This document shows positions 11,107 to 22,219 of a DNA stretch of 64,000 nt, in pieces. Source of the stretch: Dallia pectoralis (Eukaryota; Chordata; Actinopteri; Esociformes; Umbridae); NCBI GenBank assembly GCA_029465975.1, contig CM055753.1, positions 3,553,643-3,617,642 on the forward strand, given 5' to 3'. Position 1 is the stretch's first letter; each line of letters starts with the position of its first letter. Under the pieces are notes generated by a model. It had not been told where the DNA came from. It worked only from the letters and a program-made list of their open reading frames with translations, and did no database searches. Both the position numbers and the translations under genes were made by a program.

Positions 11107-11169
11107 ATGGTCGGTCTAGTGTGGAAAGAAGACCAAGATTTCGCATGCCAAAATAGGGGCAGACTTTGA
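11107..11169 (+). CDS. Upstream ORF 3, 20 codons
   Basis: The ATG lies in TAATTCATGG, with G at +4, and the frame stops with TGA at 11167-11169. The surrounding bases (CTGTCATAATTCATG) look conserved with the mammalian leader. The stop overlaps the start of uORF 4 by one base, an arrangement that could allow termination-reinitiation. Confidence 0.5.
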   Translation: MVGLVWKEDQDFACQNRGRL

Positions 11170-11213
11170 TGGAGTTGTGTGTACTTATGTTCGCGGTTTG
11201 TATCGACACCTGA
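11169..11213 (+). CDS. Upstream ORF 4, 14 codons, apparently conserved (MELCVLMFAVCIDT)
   Basis: ATG at 11169 with GAG following, TGA at 11211-11213, 57 nt before the main ATG. The human leader as I remember it has a 14-codon uORF at the same place reading MELGGLFYAICLHT: identical length, with M, E, L, L, A, C and T shared in register. The human peptide is from memory and needs an alignment. Confidence 0.6.
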   Translation: MELCVLMFAVCIDT

Positions 11214-11270
11214 AGGACCTAAAGGCAAACCACAACAGCAGCAGGCACCCTGTTGCGACTGAGGGACGTC

Positions 11271-11427
11271 ATGTTTGATTGCATGGATGTGCTCGCGGTG
11301 AGCCCGGGACAAATGTTGGACTTCTACACTTCGAGTCCCTCGTCGTGCATGCTCCAGGAGAAGGCACTGAAAGCGTGCTTTAGTGGGCTCACTCAGAGAG
11401 ACTGGCAGCACCGCAGGAGCGCGCACT
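11271..11427 (+). CDS. rarb: rarb exon 1 coding part: RARbeta2-specific A domain
   Basis: Encodes 52 codons plus one base, from MFDCMDVLAVSPGQ to ...DWQHRRSAH, the isoform-specific N-terminal activation domain (AF-1) of RARbeta2. The ATG at 11271 is chosen because the peptide from it matches the family start; an in-frame TTG at 11253 is only leader. The exon ends in CACT followed by donor GTAGGT (11428). The leftover T joins CC of the next exon to make Ser, giving ...HSIETQ, the expected junction. Differences from human are scattered and mostly conservative (e.g. LAVSPGQM for LSVSPGQI). No frameshift or stop is seen. Confidence 0.95.
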
Positions 11428-11685
11428 GTAGGTTCACTTTTGTTCACTTTGCATTTCACGTCTCCACAGCCTAGTAGGGTAATAACTGTCACGATAATGA
11501 AATAGGCAAATTAAATGATAATAGCCACGTGCGTGGCTTGTCCACCTCATCCAGGCATACTCTCTGATCATCACTCCACTGTCCATGCACCCCCCGCATG
11601 GTGTACACTTCTCATTTCATCTCATTTCTTGTGCCTAATGACCAGACATATCATGTATGCCATCGCCCACGCATGCACTCATGAG

Positions 11686-11717
<32 letters not shown>

Positions 11718-14700
11718 CTGACTTGTGACTCCCACACGGTAAATCACCCAAATGTGCAATAAACAGTGTTGAAGAGCTTAATATCTGTCTCACAGTGAAA
11801 GGTGACTTGACAAATAACTTTTGCGATAACTAAACAATAAACAAAATTATTTCTGAACATTAGAGCAACTTTATTGTCCATTCACTTTGGGTTTAACGAA
11901 CATCTGTCCACTTGTAGAGTATTGGATGGATCTGGCCTCGCTTTGACATGCCTGGTGTTTAGATCGTTTCCCCATGTCTTACGTTTGTCATATTTAATCC
12001 GTGTGTTCAGTTATGGCACATTTTCCCGATATTGTGCTCTTTGTTTGACCAGGGCCATATTGGGCATCGGTTAAAAGTATCGGGCAGTACTTAAAAGTAT
12101 AGCGCACAATGGAAGAAACGAAGCCAGCATGTAATCTAGTGGTCCCCGTGGGCGGAGGAATGCCTGCGAAAACACGGACTGGCTGCATCTCAACACTTCC
12201 CTCCCTCCACACCTCCTTCCTTCACTGCAACCGGGCGAGAGATGACAGGGGACATGGGAACAGCTTTAACCCCAGGACGAAGAGCAGTCTCTGCCTCTCT
12301 AGCTCTATCTTAAACTGATTTAGATAAATTGCCCCTACGGATACAAAACAAGACTTGACGGCTACAATTGGAATATGTCAAACTCAAAATTCGGGGGAAA
12401 AGCAAAATCTGCACCCTCTGAGCTGAGATGCAGTCATTATTTTTAGCGAAAGATAGAAGCTGTTTTCATCATAGTATTAACCGATGCATTCAAACAGGCT
12501 GCTCCAAGGCGTAAATACAATTAGGCCTACTTTCTGACTGACTGGAATGATGGCCTACATTAAATCTCCCTGTAGACACTCCCATGTGCAGAACATGTTT
12601 TCCCAGACTGACTGGCAGAAGTAGGCCTGTGTTTCACCCATACGCGTGCAGAAAACCAATGGTTTCAGTCAGATAATAAACGTGTTGCTTATGAAAAACT
12701 TATATCTATCTGTTTTTTTTTCTAAGCTTCTTCGCTCAGTTTATTGAGAAGGCGAGATCTCCTGGGAAGTCAAGTGTTTGTTAAAGCTCTTGGCACATGA
12801 TTTACAGTATCTTGATAGGACAAGCAGATAACGTTAAGCGTTGCCGCAACACTTCCCTGGACGTGTTTGCTATATTCGCACAAATCATTGCGAAGTGGCC
12901 CTTATCTGGTGGCAGCGAAAGTGGAAACCGTGCATTCTGTTTACTTGCCTGATGACTAAACCTGAAGTGTTCAGCTGCGCTTTTGTTCACTACATATTTC
13001 AGCCTGAGACTCATTCAACAGCAATTGTTTAGTTGACATTAGGATCAGGGCTCTATAAAAACGAATCAGATATTGAACCCTTTTTAACCGAAGTGACCAA
13101 GCCAATTACAAAATGACCCAAGTGTGTTCTGCTGCTCGGCCCAATTTATGCTTCTGGGACCGATCCGACTAAAACGTTTTGAGTGTAGTGACTACTTTTC
13201 AATGTTTTTTGTGATCAACAGATTGCTGTGAAGGTGGTGATATTCTGTGAGCAGTCTGTAGATTTTTTCCCACACCATGGATTTTGGACAGCCAGGCAAA
13301 CTATGTATCTATCTATCTATGTTAGGCTGAACTCTCCAAAGCTATACATTTTCTTCAAACAAATAAAAAAAAATCTTTATATGGTATATCATATTAAAAA
13401 TGGCAAATTTGTTAATCACATTTTATCCTAAAGAAATCCTATTCATACAAAATGCTCGTGTAATGAATAACACATTTTGGTTATATACCCAAATATGAAC
13501 AACTTTTCCAAACAAAATGTACACTTATTTTTTTTTTGGTTTTGATGCTTATTACAGTAACCTAATATGCAATCTGATGTTTCTCAGAAAACCTAGATTC
13601 TGCATCCCAGTTTGATGATTTCGTTTACCAATGTGTTTACATGTCTACCAATGTGTGTATGTGTAGTCTATATGCGAGAATGCTCTGTGTATGTGTGTGT
13701 TTGTCTGAACACCTTGAGAGAGTAGAGAGAATGTATTAATCTTTATTCCATATGTTGGTATTTCTCTCCAGATGTAGTCAATGTTTGCAGTGTTACATTT
13801 ATGATAGAAAAAAAACGATTAGGTTGTCACTAATGTGTCATCACTGAAATGAAGGTCATTCCTTCCCTTGGTACTGTGTGGGTTCTTTTATCTGGATTAA
13901 TTGTGGGTGGGTGTGTGGTCATTGTATGTGTGTGCTTGTGTGTTTTTCTGCATCATCAGTGTGTGTGTGTGTGTGTGTGTGTGTGTCTGTCTGTGTGTGG
14001 TTAAGCTACTAACAGTAATTAAATCATCAAGAACATAAAAGTAATTCATCACATTCATTAATCACCGAACACAAGGTGCCTTTGATTAGCATTTCAATGT
14101 AATTTGAAAACCATTGGCCATTAAATCGCTGGTGTTGTGTACAGACTTGCCTGTATTCATCACCAAGGCAATGAACTGAAACAAGATACAACTGATTAGG
14201 CTTTTCTTTATCTGTGTCTATCCCCCACTGTGGCATCTATATGGCCTCGGTGCACATTAGGCTTTTGTGACATTGCATTGGCGTTGCAGCCCTCTGTTCC
14301 CCTTTCATGTTGAAATAAGGCACAGTTTATATTGGACTTTGATTTGAAGAGCTTCCCAAAGAGGTCATTGAAACGTTGATTTTTATTAATTTATTTATCC
14401 AGAACAATGGAACCCCCTGGGGTGTTAATTAGATCTGCTCACTGTAAGCTGCGCTTCGTTAACGCACACATGCTCTAGCGGGCATACACAATCACACACA
14501 CACACACAACCACACACAAATATTAACAAACAAACACAAATTCTTCTTTTTCAGATGTTATTTTAAGAGGGCTTATGAATACAAATAAACACAGGAAGAA
14601 TACAAAGAGAGACCTGTGTGTGTGTGTTTTGTGTGTGTCTCTCTCTGTGTGTGTGTTTGGACAGAATTTGCGTAGACTAGAGTCTTCAGTGGCATCGTTT

Positions 14701-15399
14701 AGAAAATTATGTGATGAATGCTGTAGGCACACGTCTGAGGTTAATATACAGTGGTGTAACTGTGTGGTGATACCATTCCTTATAAAATAACTATGAGCCT
14801 TTTGCCCTATGTGCAGGTTTGTACACAGATTCCAATTGCAATGAGCATTTTTCATTGTTGTTGAGATTTTCTCCACCCGACAAAATTCTTAAAAATTGTA
14901 ATTAATTTGTTTGAAAGCAACTTCTCTAGTTCATTATATATTAGTGGGGAGGAGGTGCCCAATCCGCACAGAACATCATTGTTTTAGTGGTAGAGCGCTA
15001 AAAAATGTTTTTCTTATTTGTTAGTATTACATTATTTAGATATTAGATACAGTGTTTTTAGAAAGTAATTTTCAGATATTTAAGTTTCATGAATTAATAA
15101 TTATTTTACCACTGACCTACAACCAATACATGATTTTTAATGCTATGATATGAAATTGTATATAAAATATCGCACATCTAGTTATTTGTCGTCTAATTTA
15201 TGTTATGATTTCAGGATGAATTCAGAAGTTTCAGTAAATTCTCTTTTTTCTGGTTAATGCACTGCTAAGCACACGCCATTAACCATGAGCACCTTGGATA
15301 AGTAAGCAATAACTTCTAGAAGCCCACCTGGAATCCGCTTTGTGACTGAAAGTTTTGCTTTTGTAAGACTATTATTAACAGAAGTAAATGAATAAAAAC
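11428..15399. other. rarb intron 1, proximal part
   Basis: No coding exon recognised. Microsatellites: (AC)n 11691-11716, (GT)n 13960-13999, AC-rich 14492-14516 and GT-rich 14618-14660. The remainder is single-copy; the first few hundred bases after the exon could hold retinoid-responsive enhancers but I can point to no site. Confidence 0.6.
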
Positions 15400-16221
15400 T
15401 AGGGATGCACCGATTGGGAAATTCTGGACCGATACCGATGTTTAACATAACAATTTGGCCGATGCTGATGTTTTTGATTTTTATTATTTATTCCTTCTTT
15501 TGTGCCACGGAAACATACAAGTCTTTCGGCTCTTGTACTTTATTGACGGCCCCTAACTATAAGCGCACGGAAGCACACTGTCGGCCGTTCACCCGGGTGT
15601 AGTGTGGCTGCTTGCGGGAAAACCGGACCTGATCTCGGGCTCCGAATATCCGTTGAATATCCAATATCGAATATCCAACCAATTGGATATACCTCGGTCT
15701 GCGATGAAGCAAATATATTTGTGCGGGAATCTCGCACTATAAAAAGTAACCTTGCGGGAATGGTTTAAATTATGCGCAATCCCCACAATCCCGCACCGAA
15801 ATTCAAGCCCTGATATAAACAAGCCAATCTACTTGCCCGACATAGTTTTTTACTGGCCCCGGGCCATCGGTTATGTCGAACACTGCCGTCTCAGGGCTGT
15901 CACAGAGGGGATGACATCTGCAGCTGATGCTTTTGATGAGCTAACTTCTCTCGTCAATTGTTCAAATGGGGAGAGGAGTGTTATAAAGTTTTCAATTAAT
16001 TGCCACTGGTGCGCACTGAGAGTGGCAGGGAGGTCGTAGTCTGCAGCATATGTAGCAAGTGCGCGCTTATGTTCCAGCAAGCTCTCCAAAAAAAGTTTCT
16101 CCTGAGCACAGCGTTCATGACACATAAACATCGGCGAATGTAATTTTTATTTCCCGATGGCAGTTAACGAGGCAAATATCGGCCATTACCGATGTTCAGC
16201 TGATGCATCGGTGCATCCCTA
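15400..16221 (-). mobile_element. Short hAT-like element, copy A, with 8-bp target duplication
   Basis: It is bounded by 15-bp perfect terminal inverted repeats TAGGGATGCACCGAT / ATCGGTGCATCCCTA and flanked by the 8-bp duplication ATAAAAAC (15392-15399 and 16222-16229), as expected of hAT transposition. The minus strand at 15871-16131 keeps an open frame of 86 codons that looks like part of a ZBED/hAT transposase (LSAHQWQLIENFITLLSPFE, then QLTREVSSSKASAADVIPS). At 822 bp it is far too short to be autonomous. It is highly similar to copy B at 21235-22078, in opposite orientation. Confidence 0.9.
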
Positions 16222-17285
16222 ATAAAAACTATTGTAATTTAGAGCATTGACCTGGTTAATGTTATTGGCGGAGGAGCAATAATTCTTGCTCAGGGACAGA
16301 ACAACAAAGCTTTCCTCTTGGCCATTACAGAATTTGAACCAGGGACCCTTCGGACACTAGTAAAGTGACTGGTAGCTAAATGTTTTGTCATAATTTTGAT
16401 GCTATCCTGGTTATATTAAGTTCTACTGAATTGCTGCTAGCTAACATTAGCATCACTAATTATTTCGGACTGTCTTCGCTAGCTAGTGAGAACATTGACA
16501 TTTCTTATGTATATTCTGAATTAATAAATAATAAATAAATGTTGTTTTTCAACGAATTATTCGGCTACGTTAGGAAAATATTTTCACACATTGAAACCCA
16601 TATTGTCTAGTTTATGACAAAATGCTAACTGGATCATATAGAATGTTGGTGACATGGCAACGACAGGGTTGCATGACAAAGATACAATCCTTGAACACCG
16701 CACAAACAGATCTGATACCAGGCTACGTTAACACTGAACAGTTTACTTATTATTTCAAAAAGGAATCCCTTCCATTAGGCTACAAGAGGGAGTAATTAGG
16801 GACTGTATTTTTTTTTATTGAACTTATAGATTTATTTTTTTGATGTCACTGTGAGCAGATGAATGGTGACTCAGTTTTCATGGCTACTGGAAATTAAACA
16901 GTACTCTATGAAAGTCCTTGGATCCGGTAATGCAGGTCTCTCAAAGTAAAACTTGGAATAAAAACAGACATCTTAACATGTGGTAACAGCTCGGTGTTTG
17001 TGGGCTCTAAAAACCCAACGTTGACATCAATATCATATTACCTCTTAAAGAGCTGGTTGGGGAAAAGAGAATCATAATAACATAGTCAGGCTTTTAGGAA
17101 AATAGTTTTAAAGGATTAAAAAGAACAAGATTTCAGGTCTCCCTCCATTTCTCTTCCCCTTGTTTTTTATGGATGTCTTATTTTTTTGTGGGACTTTAAA
17201 ATGTCTTTCACCTGGAGCATTGCTCGGTCACTGGTGAAAAGTGTACCAGTGGGATTTCTGGCATATCGGGCTCAGAGGTTGACCG
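16222..17285. other. rarb intron 1 sequence
   Basis: Nothing recognised; AT-rich single-copy sequence. Confidence 0.5.
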
Positions 17286-18566
17286 GGGGATGGGGGTCAG
17301 AGGTTATACCGGGGTGGTGGGTCATTGGTTATACCGGGGTGGGGGGGTCAGTGGCTATACCGGGGTGGGGGGTCAGTGGCTATACTGGGGTGGGGGTCAG
17401 AGGTTATACCGGGGTGGGGGGGGTCAGTGGCTATACTGGGGTGGGGGTCAGAGGTTATACCGGGGTGGGGGTCAGTGGCTATACTGGGGTGGGGGTCAGA
17501 GGTTATACCGGGGTGGGGGTCAGTGGCTATACCGGGGTGGGGGGTCAGTGGCTATACTGGGGTGGGGGTCAGAGGTTATACCGGGGTGGGGGTCAGTGGC
17601 TATACTGGGGTGGGGGGTCAGAGGTTATACCGGGGTGGGGGGTCAGTGGCTATACTGGGGTGGGGGTCAGAGGTTATACCGGGGTGGGGGTCAGTGGTTA
17701 TACCGGGTTGGTGGGTCAGTGGCTATACCGGGGTGGGGGTCAGTGGCTATACCGGGTTGGTGGGTCAGTGGCTATACCGGGGTGGGGGTCAGTGGCTATA
17801 CCGGGGTGGGGGTCAGTGGTTATACCGGGGTGGGGGTCAGAGGTTATACCGGGGTGGGGGTCAGTGGCTATACCGGGGTGGGGGTCAGTGGTTATACCGG
17901 GGTGGGGGTCAGTGGCTATACCGGGGTGGGGGGTCAGTGGCTATACCGGGGTGGGGGGTCAGAGGTTATACCGGGGTGGGGGGTCAGTGGCTATACCGGG
18001 GTGGGGGGTCAGTGGCTATACCGGGGTGGGGGTCAGTGGCTATACCGGGGTGGGGGGTCAGTGGCTATACTGGGGTGGGGGTCAGAGGTTATACCGGGGT
18101 GGGGGTCAGTGGCTATACTGGGGTGGGGGTCAGAGGTTATACCGGGGTGGGGGTCAGTGGCTATACCGGGGTGGGGGTCAGTGGCTATACTGGGGTGGGG
18201 GGTCAGAGGTTATACCGGGGTGGGGGTCAGGTTATAGTGGCTATACTGGGGTGGGGGTCAGTGGCTATACCGGGGTGGGGGGTCAGTGGCTATACTGGGG
18301 TGGGGGGTCAGTGGCTATACCGGGGTGGGGGGTCAGTGGCTATACTGGGGTGGGGGTCAGAGGTTATACCGGGGTGGGGGGTCAGTGGCTATACTGGGGT
18401 GGGGGGTCAGAGGTTATACCGGGGTGGGGGGTCAGTGGCTATACCGGGGTGGGGGTCAGTGGTTATACCGGGGTGGGGGTCAGTGGTTATACCGGGGTGG
18501 TGGGTCAGTGGTTATACCAGGGTGGGGGGTCAGAGGTTATACCGGGGTGGGGGTGTCAAAGGTTAG
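17286..18566. repeat. G-rich minisatellite, 24-25-bp unit, ~52 copies
   Basis: The unit contains GGGGTGGGGGTCAGTGGC and TATACC, with CAGTGG/CAGAGG and TACC/TACT variants and 5-7 G in the second run. A degenerate tail continues to about 18625. All three + frames are open for hundreds of codons purely from the repeat. The paired G runs make G-quadruplex or R-loop formation plausible on transcription. Confidence 0.95.
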
Positions 18567-18626
18567 ACCATGGTGAGGGGTCAGAGGTTAGACAAGTGTG
18601 GGGAAGGTCAGAGGTTAGACCAGGGC

Positions 18627-18884
18627 TGGTATGAACAATGTAATTGTGGTGTACACTAATGAATCGGTCCAACCATACACTCAGACCACTATCGAGTTTT
18701 CCCTGTCAGGGTATTTTCTAAATTACATTTGGTTGTTATTATCATTAGACACTGAAGGCTGACTAGAAATACTTCTGCACCCATGGCGAGCCTCACTCTA
18801 CCGGACGAACTAGTCGCTTTCTTTCCTTTTAAAAACCTGTTTTTTAAAGGAGGCCTTAAAAATAACTGACTATAACTGACTCAA
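18627..18884. other. rarb intron 1 sequence
   Basis: Nothing recognised. Confidence 0.5.
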
Positions 18885-19066
18885 TACTGCTCAGGACACA
18901 ACACACCACTGACTATCCCAACACACCACTGACTCAATACTGCTCAGGACGTATCCCAACACACCACTGACTCAATACTGCTCAGGACGTATCCCAACAC
19001 ACCACTGACTCAATACTGCTCAGGACGTATCCCAACACACCACTGACTCAATACTGCTCAGGACGG
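18885..19066. repeat. Minisatellite, 38-bp unit, ~4.5 copies
   Basis: The unit contains CTCAATACTGCTCAGGACG and TATCCCAACACACCACTGA. The last four copies are nearly identical; the first is partial. Confidence 0.9.
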
Positions 19067-20510
19067 ATATTTGGTAATAAATGCTTACAACTTAAGTTAA
19101 TAACCGTTAATAGCTTATTATATGAGTGTACCCATTATTTTGCTCCATGTCCTGATTCCATGCTTTTCCCGATATCATTGTGCTTTGGAGTGTGTGTTCC
19201 ATAAGGGGACATGCTGTGTCAGCCATTAAAACGGGTTGAGGAGGCTGGTGCTGCTGACAGCATATGTGTGTGTGGAGGGAACAGATCCCGCCTTAGGAAC
19301 CTCTCTCCTAGCCATCTGTGTGGTCTGTAGACCATGTTGGCCTTGTGTCATTGTTGTTCTCATGTCCTTGGTCCCATGTTCTTCTAAGCCTCATTATGAG
19401 GACAATAAGATGGACAGGAGGCACAGATGCTTGGACACAGTGTGGACAGATATATTGTTAATGTTTAACCGGACTTTTCCATCACTTCTTCACTATCTGC
19501 ACTTTTTTTGTCTCCATTGTATCTTTGTCATCTTTCCTCATCTTTGTCTTCCTTGTTTATGTCTCCTTTGAATTTATCTTCCTCGTCAGCGTATTTTTAT
19601 ATAATCTTCTGCATTCTTCCCAGCAAGCTTTTGACAAATTCCTGTTCCCAGTCAGCATCATTCATTTTGCTCATTCTGAGGTAAGCCTCCCTGCCTGCTC
19701 CCAATCTGGGCTGGTCCGACTGGGCGTGTGTGTTTTCCTGTTTGACCCTGCTGGCTGGTTCAGCAGGGGGCTAAGAGTTCAGCAGGATAAGCTATGTGAC
19801 ATTTTTACGCACACACACACTTGCGCACAAACACAATGCTTCCTTCCCTTTGGCTGCCTGATCTCTAGTCTTTAGTCTCTGAAATGGTGTTGGTGTGTAT
19901 GTTAACATGCGGGGAAGGCAGTCCGCTGCGGAGTCAAAGCTTAATCACCTAGAAAATAGAGAAAAGGCTCCCCTGCGCCCAATAGGGCCTAAACAGGACA
20001 GTACTACACACACAGACACACACACACACACACACACACACGAGTGTGGTGTTTATAAAGTATATTTATATATATATGAGTGTGTGTGTGTTGGTATATG
20101 AGTATGCTTTTGTGTCTGTATGCCTACATCCATTGGTTTCCTTTCTACAACGTGTAATGATCCAAGGCATTGAAAACACTCTCAAGGCTTTTTTCTGTCA
20201 CTGCCCATGTGTTTTATTCTTCACCACATGTAGTCGGAGAGTGTTCAACACTGGACCACCTGGGAAGGCTAATATAGGTTTACTTTTATCCCACGACAAT
20301 TCAGTGGTATAATATACATTTATGTTTGACCCTAGTCAGTTCACTACTAGAATACATGAGTTACGCTATAGCCCCCTGCTGTGAACACAACACAGCTTGT
20401 TTGTCATTTTACATGTCGGGCCCTCGGATGTTGACGTCTACACACAAATACACGTTTGTTTTACTCTATTTACGAGGGCCAGAAAACCCCAAATCCGAGT
20501 GTATCCCCTA
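19067..20510. other. rarb intron 1 sequence with CA microsatellites
   Basis: No exon recognised. An AC microsatellite lies at 20005-20041, and a TATATATATGAG then TGTGTG run near 20065-20095. Open frames here are short and unlike any family. Confidence 0.5.
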
Positions 20511-20884
20511 GAAAACAGGACATTTGTCCTCATATGGAACAGAAAACGGGACATTTGTCCTCATATGGAACAGAAAACAGGACATTTCTTTTCATAGGAA
20601 ACAGAAAACAGGACATTTGTCCTCATATGGAACAGAAAACAGGACATTTGTCCTCATATGGAACAGAAAACAGGACATTTGTCCTCATATGGAACAGAAA
20701 ACAGGACATTTGTTTTCATAGGAAACAGAAAACAGGACATTTGTCCTCATATGGAACAGAAAACAGGACATTTGTCCTCATATGGAACAGAAAACAGGAC
20801 ATTTGTCCTCACATGGAACAGAAAACGGGACATTTGTCCTCGAACAGAAAACAGGACATTTCTCCTCATATGAAACAGAAAAAC
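20511..20884. repeat. Minisatellite, 31-bp unit with internal palindrome, ~12 copies (left part)
   Basis: The unit contains ACAGGACATTTGTCCTCATA and TGGAACAGAAA. AGGACATTTGTCCT is an inverted repeat with 6-bp arms. The array is interrupted at about 20885 by a LINE tail and resumes at 22135. Confidence 0.92.
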
Positions 20885-22134
20885 GGGTACAAGCGGCCAA
20901 AATGGGTTTTCTCAGAAAGGTGGCTGGCCTCTCCCTTAGGGATAGGGTGAGAAGCTCAGTCATCCGAGAGGAACTCGGAGTAGAGCCGCTGCTCCTTTGC
21001 ATAGAAAGGAGCCAGTTGAGGTGGTTCGGGCATCTAGTAAGAATGCCACCTGGGCGCCTCCCTAGAGAGGTGTTCCAGGCACGTCCAGCTGGGAGGAGAC
21101 CTCGGGGAAGAGCCAGGACTAGGTGGAGAGATTATATCTCCACACTGGCCTGGGAACGCCTCGGGATTCCCCAGTCAGAGCTGGCTAATGTTGCCCGGAA
21201 AGGGAAGTTTGGGGTCCCCTGCTAGAGCTGCTACTAGGGATGCACCGATGCATCGGCTGAACATCGGTAACGGCCGATATTTGCCTCTTTAACTGCCATC
21301 GGCCATCGGGAAATAAAAATGACATTCGCCGATGTTTATTTGTGTCATGAACGCTGTGCTCAGGAGAAACTTTTTTTGGAGAGCTTGCTGGAACATAAGC
21401 GCGCACTTGCTACATATGCTGCAGACTACGACCTCCCTGCCACTCTCAGTGCGCACCAGTGGCAATTAATTGAAAACTTTATAACACTCCTCTCCCCATT
21501 TGAACAATTGACGAGAGAAGTTAGCTCATCAGAAGCATCAGCTGCAGATGTCATCCCCTGTGTGACAGCCCTGAGACGGCAGTGTTCGACATAACCGATG
21601 GCCCGGGGCCAGTAAAAAAGTATGTCGGGCAAGTAGATTGGCTTGTTTATATCAGGGCTTAAATTTCATTGCGGGGATTGCGCATAATTTAAACCATTCC
21701 CGCAAGGTTACTTTATATAGTGCGAGATTCCCTCACAAATATATTTGCTTCATCGCAGACCGAGGTAAAGTTGGTTGGATATTCGATATTGGATATTCAA
21801 CGGATATTCGGATCCCGAGATCAGGTCCGGTTTTCCCGCAAGCAGCCACCCCAGACAGCAGGTGACTCGGAGCCGGATCCGTGTCTAAACCGGCAAATCC
21901 GCGTTAGTACACCCGGGTGATCGGCGGACAGAAACCTCTGTGTGCTTATAGTTAAGGACCGTCAATAAAGTACAAGAGGCGAAAGACTTGTATGTTTCCG
22001 TGGCACAAAAGAAGGAATAAATAACAAAAATAATAAGCATCGGTATCGGTCCAGAATTTCCCAATCGGTGCATCCCTAGCTGCTACCCTTGCAACCCGAC
22101 CCCGGATAAGTGGTTGAAAATGAGATGGGAGATG
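20885..22134 (+). mobile_element. Rex3/RTE-like LINE 3' tail, split by a hAT-like insertion
   Basis: 20885-21234 and 22087-22134 are the last ~0.4 kb of the same LINE present at 35634-37353 (about 97% identical by eye), starting at GGGTACAAGCGGCC and ending in the GATGGGAGATG tail. The encoded part is the protein C-terminus after the reverse transcriptase (LRWFGHLVRMPPGRLPREVF). A one-base deletion relative to the longer copy (CCCGGAAAGG for CCCGGGAAAGG) shifts the frame near the end. It is severely 5'-truncated, and the target was the 31-bp minisatellite on both sides. Confidence 0.88.
21235..22078 (+). mobile_element. Short hAT-like element, copy B, with 8-bp target duplication
   Basis: The same 15-bp terminal inverted repeats as copy A bound 844 bp, flanked by the duplication GCTGCTAC (21227-21234 and 22079-22086). 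Removing the element and one duplication restores the LINE sequence CTAGAGCTGCTACCC, which proves the insertion order. The + strand at 21319-21594 is open for 91 codons, near-identical to the transposase fragment in copy A with a few changes (SEASAADVIPC versus SKASAADVIPS). Confidence 0.93.
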
Positions 22135-22219
22135 GAAACAGACAACAGGACATTTGTCCTCATAGAAAACAGACAACAGGACATTTGTCCTCATAGAAAA
22201 CAGACAACAGGACATTTCT
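22135..22219. repeat. 31-bp minisatellite, right remnant (~3 copies)
   Basis: ACAGGACATTTGTCCTCATAG units separated from the left part by the LINE and hAT-like insertions. These copies carry AGAAAACAGACA in place of TGGAACAGAAA. Confidence 0.85.

Larger units (their letters stand above)
10809..11270 (+). other. rarb: rarb2 5' untranslated leader with four upstream ORFs
   Basis: The ~462-nt leader carries ATGs at 10828, 10848, 11107 and 11169, each followed by a short in-frame stop before the main ATG at 11271. The first and second uORFs overlap as ATGA (10848-10851), and the third and fourth as TGATG (11167-11171). I recall that the mouse RARbeta2 leader is translationally controlled by short ORFs; the same is inferred here. 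From about 11070 on, the leader resembles the mammalian leader as I remember it. Confidence 0.8.

Noticed and set aside
11253..11270. Upstream TTG as start of the RARbeta2 frame
   Set aside because: Family proteins begin at the MFDCMDV methionine (11271). The extra residues have no family counterpart and the ATG is the normal eukaryotic start.
17186..18634. Long open frames (up to 482 codons) in all three + frames
   Set aside because: They are translations of the 24-25-bp G-rich minisatellite. There is no non-repeat domain, and all frames are open equally.
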